From the NCBI RefSeq assembly GCF_002087075.1, contig NZ_MWSM01000038.1, positions 15,139 to 79,138 on the forward strand: a stretch of 64,000 nucleotides of DNA, written 5' to 3'. Every line of letters starts with the position of its first letter. Positions within the stretch are counted from its first letter, which is position 1. This document shows, one piece after another, positions 22,907 to 33,500 of the stretch. Under the pieces are notes generated by a model that saw nothing but the letters and a program-made list of their open reading frames with translations, was not told the origin of the DNA and searched no databases. A program made the position numbers and the translations under genes. The DNA comes from Streptococcus pseudopneumoniae ATCC BAA-960 = CCUG 49455 (lineage in GTDB: Bacteria; Bacillota; Bacilli; Lactobacillales; Streptococcaceae).

Positions 22907-22912
22907 AACTAG

Positions 22913-24049
22913 ATGAAAATACTTTCTAAAAAAGAATGTGAAAGTATTTTAGGTTATCTTAATTTTATTGGGATAACCCTTTTGTTTTTTGTTATCATAA
23001 GTTTGTCAATCTATTTTAAAAGCTATCTTCCTTTTCAAGGGAAATTATTTTTACTTTTTTTGGTAGTAGATTACGCTACTTTGAATCGTTATAATATGAA
23101 ACTGCCTATCCAAAGTAAAAAAATAAATACTTTCTATATAAGGAAAAACTATATTTTTCTCTATCTTCTTGCCATTGTCAAGAAATATTATTCTTTCCAA
23201 ATTTTACAATCATTCATTTATTTATTTATTTTGTATTTTCTAGATATTATTGGATATTTTTATTTATACATTACTCTTTGTTTGATAGTTATTCAAATTA
23301 TTTCTTTAATTCTACCTAGTTTGTTTTCAATTATAAGTAAATTGTTCTTATTTTTATCTATAGGACTATTGTCTATAGAACAAGGACAAGTTGTAATTTA
23401 TGTCATACTACTCAATTATTTTATTTTAGTTATGGGGATATTAGATAATCACGCGAGTAATTTCTATTTTAAAAGCAGTCGAATGAGCCAAAAAAGATTT
23501 CGTAGCAGTCTATTTATATTGCTTCGTTTTTGTTGGTTAAATAAAGGGTTAACTTTTTCTTTTATTTTGATTAGTATTCTTCTTTCCTATCTATTTTGGT
23601 ATATGATGACGATGTTATCAATTGATGGTACAAAAATACCAATATTGTTTCTTTATACCTCAATATATATCACATTAATGGAGGCAATAATAGGGAATCA
23701 TAAATCCTCAATTGGGGTAGATCTAGCTTTACTTCAATTATCTGCTCTTAATCATTCTAAAATGAATTTCTTTTTTAAGAATGCACAACTAATGATGTTG
23801 ACGCATTTAATCTCTTTCTTACAATTTTCATTGTTGTTATGTTTGATTCCGGTGACAAGTTATAGTAATGATATAAAAAGTATTTTGTTGAATTTGTTAT
23901 TGATTCCATTCAATTATTTTATAGCCTATGTCTATTATAAGAAAGCTCTATTTTTAATTAAAGGTACAGTTAGTTTATTGAGATGGAGTTTTCTGGTTTT
24001 ATATTGTTTTCTGATATTATTTGTAACTTTAGTAGGGGGCATTAGATGA
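22913..24049 (+). CDS. Multi-pass membrane protein of the circular-bacteriocin operon
   Basis: 378 residues with about ten transmembrane segments and no soluble domain. It begins six bases after the precursor stop without a good ribosome site, so it is probably translationally coupled. Large hydrophobic proteins of this kind are found in circular-bacteriocin clusters and are thought to take part in maturation, cyclisation or export. The specific activity is not known. Confidence 0.7.
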   Translation: MKILSKKECESILGYLNFIGITLLFFVIISLSIYFKSYLPFQGKLFLLFLVVDYATLNRYNMKLPIQSKKINTFYIRKNYIFLYLLAIVKKYYSFQILQSFIYLFILYFLDIIGYFYLYITLCLIVIQIISLILPSLFSIISKLFLFLSIGLLSIEQGQVVIYVILLNYFILVMGILDNHASNFYFKSSRMSQKRFRSSLFILLRFCWLNKGLTFSFILISILLSYLFWYMMTMLSIDGTKIPILFLYTSIYITLMEAIIGNHKSSIGVDLALLQLSALNHSKMNFFFKNAQLMMLTHLISFLQFSLLLCLIPVTSYSNDIKSILLNLLLIPFNYFIAYVYYKKALFLIKGTVSLLRWSFLVLYCFLILFVTLVGGIR

Positions 24050-24528
24050 GAAAAAGTGGTTTTCTGATTTACTATGTGTTATTTTGTACGGTCTGTTTTT
24101 CACTAGGTTTACTTTTAAGCTTTATATTAAAAAGTGAGACTTTTGCTACTATACCTCCGAAACTGGAATTACAATTTACATTGACAGTTTTACAGGCAAA
24201 TTCTACAAATTTTTTGCTATATCTATTCTGTTTTCCGATTTCGCCCTTATTGCAACTTTTTGATTTGCTATCTTTAGGAATACAATTGGGTATATCTGGT
24301 CAGATGATTGGAATAGTAGCTACAATAAAAGGAATATTACCTCATGGTCTTATTGAAATACCGAATTTTATTTGGTATCAAGGTATGAGTCAGTATCTTT
24401 TATACCGATTATTGAAGGATAGGGGAATTGAAAATATACTTATTTATATAAAAAGTAATTTAAAATGGTATATCATTTCTTATATTTTATTAATTTTAGC
24501 AGCGTTGATAGAGGGAATTAAATTATGA
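24046..24528 (+). CDS. SpoIIM/DUF95-like membrane protein of the circular-bacteriocin operon
   Basis: 160 residues with four or five transmembrane segments. The motif LPHGLIEIPNFIWYQG matches the conserved HGxxEIP stretch of the SpoIIM/DUF95 family. A DUF95 protein is a standard part of circular-bacteriocin operons and contributes to production and immunity. It overlaps both neighbours by four bases. Confidence 0.8.
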   Translation: MRKSGFLIYYVLFCTVCFSLGLLLSFILKSETFATIPPKLELQFTLTVLQANSTNFLLYLFCFPISPLLQLFDLLSLGIQLGISGQMIGIVATIKGILPHGLIEIPNFIWYQGMSQYLLYRLLKDRGIENILIYIKSNLKWYIISYILLILAALIEGIKL

Positions 24529-25121
24529 AAATTGAAAATGAATCTAAAAGTTATGATAAATGTATACTGAAAAATATATCACTAGAGATTGATAAGGGAA
24601 TTTACAGAGTTGAAGGAGAGAATGGTTCAGGAAAGAGCACCCTTCTACAACTTTTAGCTGGGCTAGAGACTTTTGATAGTGGTTTAAAGAATTGTGTCTC
24701 CAAAGATGTACTATACCTTGATACCAATCAGCTTGGGGTTATTCCATTTACTATAGAAGAAAATTTGCAGTTGTTGTGTGATTCTTTTCAAATCCATCTA
24801 TCATTTGAGGATAAAGAACAAATTAATACTTTTTTTGATAATAAAATCGGAGATAACTATATGACAGCATCTACTGGAACAAAATTCAAATTAGGCTTAT
24901 CCTTAATTTTTGCTAAAAATTGGGATTATATTTTTATTGATGAGACCTTATCAACAGTGGATGCAAGAAGTATTGATATGATTGCTAAACGTTTAATTTC
25001 CATGAAAGAAAGCTCTACTATTATATATGTATCTCATAATTTATTGAATCAAGAATTGATTAGCAAATCTCAAAGGATTTTAATAGAGGAAGGACGGGTT
25101 TATGAAATTTCAAACAAATAA
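24525..25121 (+). CDS. ABC-type ATPase of the circular-bacteriocin operon
   Basis: 198 residues, short for an ABC domain. Walker A is GENGSGKST (about residue 40), Walker B is YIFIDE with the catalytic glutamate, and the H-loop is YVSHN. The signature motif is altered (TASTGTKFKLGLSL instead of LSGGQ). It would power export or self-protection together with the SpoIIM-like partner. It overlaps the next gene by 20 bases. Confidence 0.85.
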   Translation: MKIENESKSYDKCILKNISLEIDKGIYRVEGENGSGKSTLLQLLAGLETFDSGLKNCVSKDVLYLDTNQLGVIPFTIEENLQLLCDSFQIHLSFEDKEQINTFFDNKIGDNYMTASTGTKFKLGLSLIFAKNWDYIFIDETLSTVDARSIDMIAKRLISMKESSTIIYVSHNLLNQELISKSQRILIEEGRVYEISNK

Positions 25122-25593
25122 TAGTTTATACAAATTAATGAATCTGATTATTTATCTTTTTCTTTTATATTTGTTTATTGATTTACTGATGAAGTCGGGA
25201 ATTTTAGATGAACAAATTGATAAATTATCTGAACTATCTAATCTTTTTACAATTAAAATAGAAACAATATTGACAGTGATTTCTGTTGTTTTCACATTTA
25301 TAGCAACTCTTATTGAATATGGATTTTCTCTCTTTCTGATTACATTATTTTTTGATAAGGATAAGAGGAACTTTGGAGATATTCTTTTATCTAAAAATAT
25401 AACCTTAAGTTTTAGCATTTTACTTTGTTACTTATTTAATCCATCGGATATAAAGTTTGCTTATTTCAGCATATTGACAGTATTACTAATTGGGATAACA
25501 AATTATGCGAGATTTAAAAATTTAAGATTGACAGTAGTATTTTCTGTACCATTTTTATTTAATGCTATAGTGTCTATTATAAATAGTTTTTAG
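25102..25593 (+). CDS. Membrane protein closing the circular-bacteriocin operon, possible immunity
   Basis: 163 residues with four transmembrane segments. It starts inside the ATPase gene. Circular-bacteriocin operons usually end with a small basic membrane immunity protein; this one is larger and less basic, so the role is inferred from position only. Confidence 0.6.
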   Translation: MKFQTNNSLYKLMNLIIYLFLLYLFIDLLMKSGILDEQIDKLSELSNLFTIKIETILTVISVVFTFIATLIEYGFSLFLITLFFDKDKRNFGDILLSKNITLSFSILLCYLFNPSDIKFAYFSILTVLLIGITNYARFKNLRLTVVFSVPFLFNAIVSIINSF

Positions 25594-25671
25594 AAATACT
25601 AAAATTTCTTTTCTTTACTTAATAATGACACGAAATCATTTCGGTTTTATTAACTTGGAATTCTTATATTT

Positions 25672-25702
25672 TCTAGGTAGAACGTTTGTTCTGCCTATTT
25701 TC
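25672..25702 (+). terminator. Terminator before comA (copy 3 of three)
   Basis: CTAGGTAGAAC and GTTCTGCCTA arms around GTTT with a T-rich tail, a variant of the unit 1 and unit 2 hairpins. Confidence 0.8.
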
Positions 25703-25717
25703 TTTATCCAAAAAGTG

Positions 25718-25784
25718 CAGTTGGGAGGGAGATAGGCGCATTTGGGGAGGAAGTCCAGTTTTTGTTTGAGGATTGGGGTAAGAT
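25718..25784 (+). promoter_or_regulatory. ComE-box-like direct repeat and -10 of comAB
   Basis: CAGTTGGGAG (25718) and CATTTGGGGA (25739) are spaced exactly 21 bases, as expected for phospho-ComE binding sites. TAAGAT at 25779 is a candidate -10. A BOX element separates this promoter from the gene, making a leader of nearly 190 bases. Regulation by competence-stimulating peptide is known for pneumococcal comAB. Confidence 0.7.
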
Positions 25785-25804
25785 AGTTGTTATCAGATGA
25801 GTTT

Positions 25805-25955
25805 ATACTCTTCGAAAATCAAATTCAAACCACGTCAACGTCGCCTTGCCGTATATATGTGACTGACTTCGTCAGTCCTATCTACAACCTCAAAACAGTG
25901 TTTTGAGCAGCCTGCGGCTAGTTTCCTAGTTTGCTCTTTGATTTTCATTGAGTAT
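25805..25955 (+). repeat. BOX element (A-B-C) in the comA leader
   Basis: Full boxA with CGTCGCCTTGCCGTA, one boxB, and boxC ending TTTTCATTGAGTAT. It lies within the predicted comAB transcript, 20 bases before the start codon. Confidence 0.95.
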
Positions 25956-25974
25956 TAGGAAAAAGGAGATGAAG

Positions 25975-28128
25975 ATGAAATTTGGGAAACGTCACTATCG
26001 TCCGCAGGTGGATCAGATGGACTGCGGTGTAGCTTCATTAGCCATGGTTTTTGGCTACTATGGTAGTTACTATTCTTTGGCTCACTTGCGAGAATTGGCC
26101 AAGACGACCATGGATGGGACGACGGCTTTAGGCTTGGTCAAGGTGGCAGAGGAGATTGGTTTTGAGACGCGAGCAATTAAGGCGGATATGACGCTTTTTG
26201 ACTTGCCAGATTTGACTTTTCCTTTTGTTGCCCATGTGCTTAAGGAAGGAAAATTGCTCCACTACTATGTGGTGACTGGGCAGGATAAGGATAGCATTCA
26301 TATTGCCGATCCAGATCCTGGGGTGAAATTGACCAAACTGCCACGTGAGCGTTTTGCGGAAGAATGGACAGGAGTGACTCTTTTTATGGCACCTAGTCCA
26401 GACTACAAGCCTCATAAGGATCAAAAGAATGGTCTGCTCTCTTTTATCCCTATATTAGTGAAGCAGCGTGGCTTGATTGCCAATATCGTTTTGGCAACAC
26501 TCTTGGTAACCTTGATTAACATTGTGGGTTCTTATTATCTGCAGTCTATCATTGATACCTATGTGCCAGATCAGATGCGTTCGACGCTTGGGATTATTTC
26601 TATTGGGCTGGTTATCGTCTATATTCTCCAGCAGATTTTGTCTTACGCTCAGGAGTATCTCTTACTTGTTTTGGGGCAACGCTTGTCGATTGATGTGATT
26701 TTGTCCTATATCAAGCATGTTTTTCACTTGCCCATGTCCTTCTTTGCGACACGCAGGACAGGGGAAATCGTGTCTCGTTTCACGGATGCTAACAGTATCA
26801 TCGATGCACTGGCTTCGACAATCCTTTCGATTTTCCTAGATGTGTCAACGGTTGTCATTATTTCTCTTGTTTTATTTTCACAAAATACCAATCTCTTTTT
26901 CATGACTTTATTGGCACTTCCTGTCTATACAGTGATTATCTTTGCCTTTATGAAGCCTTTTGAAAAGATGAATCGTGATACCATGGAAGCCAATGCGGTT
27001 CTGTCTTCTTCTATCATTGAGGACATCAACGGTATTGAGACTATCAAGTCTTTGACCAGTGAGAGTCAGCGTTACCAAAAGATTGACAAGGAATTTGTGG
27101 ATTATCTGAAAAAATCCTTTACCTATAGTCGGGCAGAGAGTCAGCAAAAGGCTCTGAAAAAAGTTGCCCATCTCTTACTCAATGTCGGCATTCTCTGGAT
27201 GGGAGCTGTTCTGGTCATGGATGGCAAGATGAGTTTGGGGCAGTTGATTACCTATAATACCTTGCTTGTTTACTTTACCAATCCTTTGGAAAACATCATC
27301 AATCTGCAAACCAAGCTTCAGACAGCGCAGGTTGCCAATAACCGTCTGAATGAGGTTTATCTGGTAGCTTCTGAGTTTGAGGAGAAGAAAACGGTCGAGG
27401 ATTTGAGCTTGATGAAGGGAGAGATGTCCTTCAAGCAGGTTCATTACAAGTATGGCTATGGTCGAGATGTCTTATCGGACATCAATTTGACCATTCCACA
27501 AGGTTCTAAGGTAGCTTTTGTGGGGATTTCGGGGTCAGGTAAGACGACTTTGGCCAAGATGATGGTTAATTTTTATGATCCAAGTCAGGGAGAGATTAGT
27601 CTGGGTGGTGTCAATCTCAATCAGATTGACAAAAAGGCTCTGCGCCAGTACATCAACTATCTGCCTCAACAGCCCTATGTCTTTAACGGAACGATTTTGG
27701 AGAATCTTCTTTTGGGAGCCAAGGAGGGGACGACTCAAGAGGATATCTTACGGGCGGTCGAATTGGCAGAGATTCGGGAGGATATTGAGCGCATGCCACT
27801 GAATTACCAGACAGAATTGACTTCGGATGGGGCAGGGATCTCAGGTGGTCAACGTCAGAGAATTGCTCTGGCGCGTGCTCTCTTGACAGATGCGCCGGTC
27901 TTGATTTTGGATGAGGCAACTAGCAGTCTGGATATCTTGACTGAGAAGCGAATTGTCGATAATCTCATGGCTTTAGACAAGACCTTGATTTTCATTGCTC
28001 ACCGCTTGACCATTGCTGAGCGGACAGAGAAGGTTGTTGTCTTGGATCAGGGCAAGATTGTTGAAGAAGGAAAGCATGCTGATTTGCTTGCACAGGGTGG
28101 CTTTTACGCCCATTTGGTCAATAGCTAG
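25975..28128 (+). CDS. comA: Competence peptide exporter and peptidase ComA
   Basis: 717 residues. The start at 25975 has AAAAGGAG six bases upstream; earlier in-frame starts lack one. The N-terminal C39 peptidase cuts after double glycine: C17 (QMDCG), H96 (HYYVVTG) and D112 (IADPDPG) form the active site. Six transmembrane segments follow, then an ABC ATPase with Walker A GISGSGKTT (about residue 517), signature ISGGQRQRIALARA and Walker B LILDEAT. It matures and exports ComC and can also export blp-type peptides, so it could serve the double-glycine peptides encoded upstream. Confidence 0.97.
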   Translation: MKFGKRHYRPQVDQMDCGVASLAMVFGYYGSYYSLAHLRELAKTTMDGTTALGLVKVAEEIGFETRAIKADMTLFDLPDLTFPFVAHVLKEGKLLHYYVVTGQDKDSIHIADPDPGVKLTKLPRERFAEEWTGVTLFMAPSPDYKPHKDQKNGLLSFIPILVKQRGLIANIVLATLLVTLINIVGSYYLQSIIDTYVPDQMRSTLGIISIGLVIVYILQQILSYAQEYLLLVLGQRLSIDVILSYIKHVFHLPMSFFATRRTGEIVSRFTDANSIIDALASTILSIFLDVSTVVIISLVLFSQNTNLFFMTLLALPVYTVIIFAFMKPFEKMNRDTMEANAVLSSSIIEDINGIETIKSLTSESQRYQKIDKEFVDYLKKSFTYSRAESQQKALKKVAHLLLNVGILWMGAVLVMDGKMSLGQLITYNTLLVYFTNPLENIINLQTKLQTAQVANNRLNEVYLVASEFEEKKTVEDLSLMKGEMSFKQVHYKYGYGRDVLSDINLTIPQGSKVAFVGISGSGKTTLAKMMVNFYDPSQGEISLGGVNLNQIDKKALRQYINYLPQQPYVFNGTILENLLLGAKEGTTQEDILRAVELAEIREDIERMPLNYQTELTSDGAGISGGQRQRIALARALLTDAPVLILDEATSSLDILTEKRIVDNLMALDKTLIFIAHRLTIAERTEKVVVLDQGKIVEEGKHADLLAQGGFYAHLVNS

Positions 28129-28140
28129 AAAGAGGAGAGG

Positions 28141-29490
28141 ATGAAACCAGAATTTTTAGAAAGTGCGGAGTTTTATAATCGTCGTTACCATAATTTTTCC
28201 AGTCGGGTGATTGTCCCCATGTCCCTTCTGCTTGTGTTTTTACTTGGATTTGCAACATTTGCAGAGAAGGAGATGAGTTTGTCTACTAGAGCTACTGTCG
28301 AGCCTAGTCGTATCCTTGCAAATATCCAGTCAACTAGCAACAATCGTATTCTTGTCAATCATTTGGAAGAAAATAAGCTGGTTAAAAAGGGAGAACTGTT
28401 GGTTCAATATCAAGAAGGGGCAGAGGGTGTCCAAGCGGAGTCCTATGCCAGTCAGTTGGACATGCTCAAGGATCAAAAAAAGCAATTGGAGTATCTGCAA
28501 AAGAGCCTGCAAGAAGGGGAGAACCACTTTCCAGAGGAGGATAAATTTGGCTACCAAGCCACCTTTCGCGACTACATCAGCCAAGCAGGTAGTCTTAGGG
28601 CTAGTACATCGCAACAAAATGAGACCATCGCGTCCCAGAATGCAACAGCTAGCCAAACCCAAGCTGAAATCGGGAACCTCATCAGTCAAACAGAGGCTAA
28701 AATTCGCGATTACCAGACAGCTAAGTCAGCTATTGAAACAGGTGCTTCCTTGGCCAGTCAGAATCTAGCCTACTCTCTCTACCAGTCCTACAAGTCTCAG
28801 GGTGAGGAAAATCCGCAAGCTAAAGCTCAGGCTGTTGCGCAGGTTGAAGCGCAACTTTCTCAGTTAGAATCTAGTCTTGCTACTTACCGTGTTCAGTATG
28901 CAGGTTCAGGTACCCAGCAAGCCTACGCGTCTGGTTTAAGCAGTCAATTGGAGTCTCTCAAATCCCAACACTTGGCAAAGGTTGGTCAGGAATTGACCCT
29001 TCTAGACCAGAAAATCTTGGAAGCAGAGTCAGGTAAGAAGGTACAGGGAAATCTTTTAGACAAGGGGAAAATTACGGCGAGTGAGGATGGGGTACTTCAT
29101 CTCAATCCTGAGACCAGTGATTCTACCATGGTAGCAGAAGGTGCCTTACTAGCCCAACTCTATCCGTCCTTGGAAAAAGAAGGGAACGCCAAACTTACAG
29201 CTTATCTCAGTTCGAAAGATGTAGCAAGGATCAAGGTCGGTGATTCTGTTCGCTATACTACGACTCATGATGCCAAGAATCAATTTTTCCTAGATTCTAC
29301 TATTACAAGTATTGATGCGACAGCTACTAAGACTGAGAAAGGGAATTTCTTTAAAATCGAGGCGGAGACTAATCTAACTTCGGAGCAGGCTGAAAAACTT
29401 CGATATGGGGTGGAAGGTCGCCTGCAGATGATTACGGGCAAGAAAAGTTATCTGCGTTATTATTTGGATCAATTTTTGAACAAAGAGTAA
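28141..29490 (+). CDS. comB: Competence exporter accessory protein ComB
   Basis: 449 residues. One N-terminal transmembrane helix (residues about 20-42), a long coiled-coil/hairpin part rich in Gln, Ala and Ser, and a C-terminal beta-barrel typical of membrane fusion (HlyD-like) proteins. It forms the exporter with ComA, 12 bases upstream, and is translated from its own AGAGGAGAGG site. Confidence 0.95.
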   Translation: MKPEFLESAEFYNRRYHNFSSRVIVPMSLLLVFLLGFATFAEKEMSLSTRATVEPSRILANIQSTSNNRILVNHLEENKLVKKGELLVQYQEGAEGVQAESYASQLDMLKDQKKQLEYLQKSLQEGENHFPEEDKFGYQATFRDYISQAGSLRASTSQQNETIASQNATASQTQAEIGNLISQTEAKIRDYQTAKSAIETGASLASQNLAYSLYQSYKSQGEENPQAKAQAVAQVEAQLSQLESSLATYRVQYAGSGTQQAYASGLSSQLESLKSQHLAKVGQELTLLDQKILEAESGKKVQGNLLDKGKITASEDGVLHLNPETSDSTMVAEGALLAQLYPSLEKEGNAKLTAYLSSKDVARIKVGDSVRYTTTHDAKNQFFLDSTITSIDATATKTEKGNFFKIEAETNLTSEQAEKLRYGVEGRLQMITGKKSYLRYYLDQFLNKE

Positions 29491-29517
29491 TGTTCGTGTT
29501 TTTAGAGTTAAATGATT

Positions 29518-29556
29518 TTAAAACTGTGAGAAAGATGTTTCTTGCAGTTTTTTCTT
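29518..29556 (+). terminator. Terminator after comAB
   Basis: AAAACTGTGAGAAA pairs with TTTCTTGCAGTTTT around GATG, followed by Ts. Confidence 0.75.
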
Positions 29557-29582
29557 TATGATTTTTGACGTCACTACGCTAT

Positions 29583-29627
29583 TTATTCGGTTAAATTCTT
29601 GTATTTTTTGGTTTTTTATGGTAGAAT
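29583..29627 (+). promoter_or_regulatory. Promoter of purC with PurBox-like sequence
   Basis: TTGTAT (29599), 17 bases, TAGAAT (29622). Just upstream, TTATTCGGTTAAAT on the minus strand reads ATTTAACCGAATAA, close to the streptococcal PurR box AWWWCCGAACWWT. PurR activates purine genes in streptococci and lactococci. Confidence 0.55.
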
Positions 29628-29659
29628 GTGCTCAAGTAATACGAAAGGCGAACTTTAAA

Positions 29660-30367
29660 ATGTCAAAACAATTGATCTATTCGGGAAAAGCTAAAGATAT
29701 CTATACAACAGAGGATGAAAATCTTATTATTTCAACTTACAAGGACCAGGCGACTGCTTTCAATGGTGTCAAGAAGGAGCAGATTGCAGGTAAGGGAGTC
29801 TTGAATAATCAGATTTCATCTTTTATTTTTGAGAAGTTAAATGCAGCTGGTGTAGCGACTCACTTTGTGGAGAAGCTTTCAGACACGGAGCAACTCAATA
29901 AAAAGGTTAAGATTATTCCTTTGGAAGTCGTGCTCCGAAACTACACGGCTGGTTCCTTTTCAAAACGTTTTGGTGTAGACGAAGGAATCGCATTTGAGAC
30001 TCCGATTGTCGAATTTTACTATAAAAATGATGATTTGGATGACCCGTTTATCAATGACGAACATGTGAAATTCCTACAGATTGCGGATGACCAGCAAATC
30101 GCCTACTTGAAGGAAGAAACTCGTCGTATCAATGAACTTTTGAAGGTCTGGTTTGCTGAGATTGGACTTAAGTTGATTGACTTTAAGCTAGAGTTCGGTT
30201 TTGACAAGGATGGCAAGATTATCTTATCAGATGAATTTTCACCAGATAACTGCCGCTTGTGGGATGCGGATGGCAACCACATGGATAAGGATGTTTTCCG
30301 TAGAGGATTGGGAGAACTAACCGACGTTTATGAAGTTGTTTGGGAGAAGTTGCAAGGTTTGAAATAA
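29660..30367 (+). CDS. purC: Phosphoribosylaminoimidazole-succinocarboxamide synthase
   Basis: 235 residues from [15 protein letters not shown], the typical SAICAR synthetase start; a longer frame begins upstream but lacks a ribosome site. It joins CAIR with aspartate using [19 protein letters not shown] and [15 protein letters not shown] are the substrate-binding and SAICAR signature stretches. It is the first purine gene after comAB and is followed by partial copies of its own 3' end. Confidence 0.97.
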
Positions 30368-30416
30368 TCTGTTTGCAACGGAAAACCTTCGTCTCTCAAC
30401 TAAAAGGACTCAGGCT

Positions 30417-30439
30417 GAAAAGGTCCCCCAGACCTTTTC
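30417..30439 (+). other. Hairpin between purC and purL
   Basis: GAAAAGGTC and GACCTTTTC are perfect nine-base arms around CCCCA. There is no T run outside the stem, so it may be a processing or attenuation structure rather than a terminator. Confidence 0.5.
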
Positions 30440-30442
30440 ACT

Positions 30443-30553
30443 CCGTAGGGGATTAGGAGAGCTAACAGACGTTTATGAGATTGTTTGGGAAAAGTTGCAG
30501 GAATTGAAATAACAACCTCAAGGTCGTTGGGAACATTGCAAGAGCTGAAATAA
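30443..30553 (+). pseudogene. Two partial duplicates of the purC 3' end
   Basis: 30443-30512 copies the last 70 bases of purC with scattered changes and ends with an aligned TAA. 30526-30553 resembles the last 28 bases again (GTTGGGAACATTGCAAGAGC). Neither is a gene; they look like slippage or recombination products. Confidence 0.75.
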
Positions 30554-30567
30554 AGGAATAAGGATTG

Positions 30568-33500
30568 ATGGATAAACGTATTTTTGTTGAAAAAAAGGCT
30601 GATTTTCAGGTCAAGTCAGAGAGTTTGGTGAGAGAACTCCAGCATAACTTGGGACTTTCAAGCTTGAAAAGTATTCGTATTGTGCAAGTCTATGATGTCT
30701 TTGATTTGGCGGAGGACTTGTTTGCACCTGCAGAGAAGCACATCTTCTCTGAGCAGGTGACCGACCATGTTTTAGATGAAGTATCTGTGCAGGCGGATCT
30801 TGCTAATTATGCTTTCTTTGCCATTGAAAGCCTGCCAGGGCAGTTTGACCAGCGTGCAGCTTCTTCGCAAGAAGCCTTGCTTTTGCTGGGAAGTTCGAGT
30901 GATGTAACGGTCAATACAGCACAATTGTATTTGGTCAATAAGGATATTGATGCGACTGAGTTGGAAGCGGTCAAGAACTACTTGCTCAACCCAGTTGATT
31001 CTCGTTTCAAGGACATCACGACAGGGATTGCCAAGCAGGAATTTTCTGAGTCAGACAAGACCATTCCTAAATTGACTTTCTTTGAAAGCTATAGGGCAGA
31101 AGACTTTGCTCGCTACAAGGCCGAGCAAGGGATGGCCATGGAAGTGGATGATTTGCTCTTTATCCAAGACTACTTTAAGTCAATCGGGCGCGTGCCGACG
31201 GAAACAGAACTCAAGGTTTTGGATACTTACTGGTCTGACCACTGCCGTCACACGACTTTTGAGACAGAGTTGAAACAGATTGATTTCTCAGCTTCTAAAT
31301 TCCAAAAGCAATTGCAGTCAACCTATGACAAATATATCGCTATGCGTGATGAGTTGGGACGTACGGAAAAACCGCAAACCTTGATGGATATGGCAACTAT
31401 TTTCGGTCGTTATGAGCGTGCCAATGGACGTTTGGACGACATGGAAGTGTCAGATGAAATCAATGCTTGCTCAGTAGAAATCGAAGTGGACGTTGATGGT
31501 GTGAAAGAACCATGGCTCCTAATGTTCAAGAATGAAACTCACAACCACCCAACGGAAATTGAGCCATTTGGTGGGGCTGCTACCTGTATCGGTGGAGCCA
31601 TTCGTGACCCATTGTCAGGTCGCTCATATGTTTACCAAGCCATGCGGATCTCAGGTGCTGGTGATATTACAGCACCGATTTCAGAAACTCGCGCTGGGAA
31701 ACTGCCACAACAAGTCATTTCTAAAACAGCGGCTCATGGTTATTCTTCATACGGTAACCAGATTGGGCTTGCAACAACCTACGTTCGTGAATATTTCCAC
31801 CCAGGTTTCGTTGCTAAACGTATGGAACTTGGTGCCGTTGTTGGTGCGGCTCCCAAGGGCAATGTTGTCCGTGAAAAACCGGAAGCGGGCGATGTCATTA
31901 TCCTCCTCGGTGGTAAGACTGGACGTGACGGTGTCGGTGGTGCGACAGGTTCTTCTAAAGTTCAAACGGTTGAGTCTGTAGAGACTGCTGGTGCTGAGGT
32001 TCAAAAAGGGAATGCCATCGAAGAACGCAAGATTCAACGTCTGTTCCGTAATGGCGATGTCACTCGTCTGATCAAGAAGTCTAATGACTTTGGTGCTGGT
32101 GGTGTCTGTGTAGCTATCGGTGAATTGGCAGACGGTCTTGAAATCGACCTTAATAAGGTGCCTCTTAAATACCAAGGATTGAATGGTACCGAAATTGCCA
32201 TCTCTGAATCTCAAGAACGGATGGCAGTCGTGGTTCGTCCTGAGGATGTAGATGCCTTCGTTGCTGAATGTAACAAAGAAAATATTGACGCTGTTGTGGT
32301 GGCGACAGTGACGGAAAAACCAAATCTTGTCATGCACTGGAATGGTGAAACCATTGTCGACTTGGAACGCCGTTTCCTTGATACCAATGGTGTGCGCGTG
32401 GTCGTTGATGCAAAGGTTGTAGATAAGGATGTCAAACTCCCAGAAGAACGCACAACAAGCGCTGACACACTGGAATCAGATACTCTTACGGTTCTATCTG
32501 ACCTCAACCATGCAAGTCAAAAAGGATTACAGACTGTCTTTGACTGCTCTGTTGGACGCTCAACGGTTAATCACCCACTTGGTGGTCGTTACCAACTCAC
32601 ACCAACTGAGGCATCTGTGCAGAAATTGCCAGTTCAACACGGTGTGACTCATACTGCGTCGGTCATTGCTCAAGGTTTCAACCCATATGTAGCTGAATGG
32701 TCTCCATACCACGGTGCTGCTTATGCGGTTATCGAAGCAACTGCTCGTTTGGTGGCTGCTGGTGCCAACTGGTCTAAGGCTCGTTTCTCTTACCAAGAAT
32801 ATTTCGAGCGGATGGACAAGCAAGCAGAGCGTTTTGGTCAGCCAGTAGCCGCCCTTCTAGGCTCTATTGAAGCTCAGATTCAACTTGGCTTGCCATCTAT
32901 CGGTGGGAAGGACTCCATGTCTGGTACCTTTGAAGAATTGACCGTTCCGCCAACCTTGGTTGCATTTGGGGTGACGACGGCAGATAGCCGTAAGGTGCTC
33001 TCTCCAGAATTTAAAGATGTTGGGGAAAATATCTACTACATCCCAGGTCAAGCCCTCTCTGCAGAGATTGATTTTGACTTGATTAAGAAAAATTTTGCTC
33101 AGTTTGAAGCAAGCCAAGCTGACCATAAAGTGACGTCTGCATCAGCTGTCAAATACGGTGGTGTAGTTGAAAGTTTGGCTCTTGCTACCTTTGGAAACTA
33201 TATTGGTGCAGAGGTGACCTTGCCTGAACTTAAAACAGCTTTGACAGCTCAATTAGGCGGCTTTGTCTTCACATCTCCTGAAGAAATCGTTGGATTGGAG
33301 AAGATTGGACAAACAAGTGCAGACTTTACACTAACTGTCAATGGTGTGAAGCTAGATGGACACAAACTTGACAGTGCCTTCCAAGGAAAACTGGAAGAAG
33401 TTTACCCAACAGAATTTGCCCAAGCCAAAGAACTAGCTGAAGTAGCAGCTGTAGCATCAGATGTTATGATTAAAGCAAAAGAAAAGCTTGAAAAACCGGT

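Noticed and set aside
25948..25974. Earlier starts for comA (MSIRKKEMKMKF...)
   Set aside because: They lie in the BOX tail or on the ribosome site itself. The 25975 ATG has correct spacing and gives the expected 717 residues.
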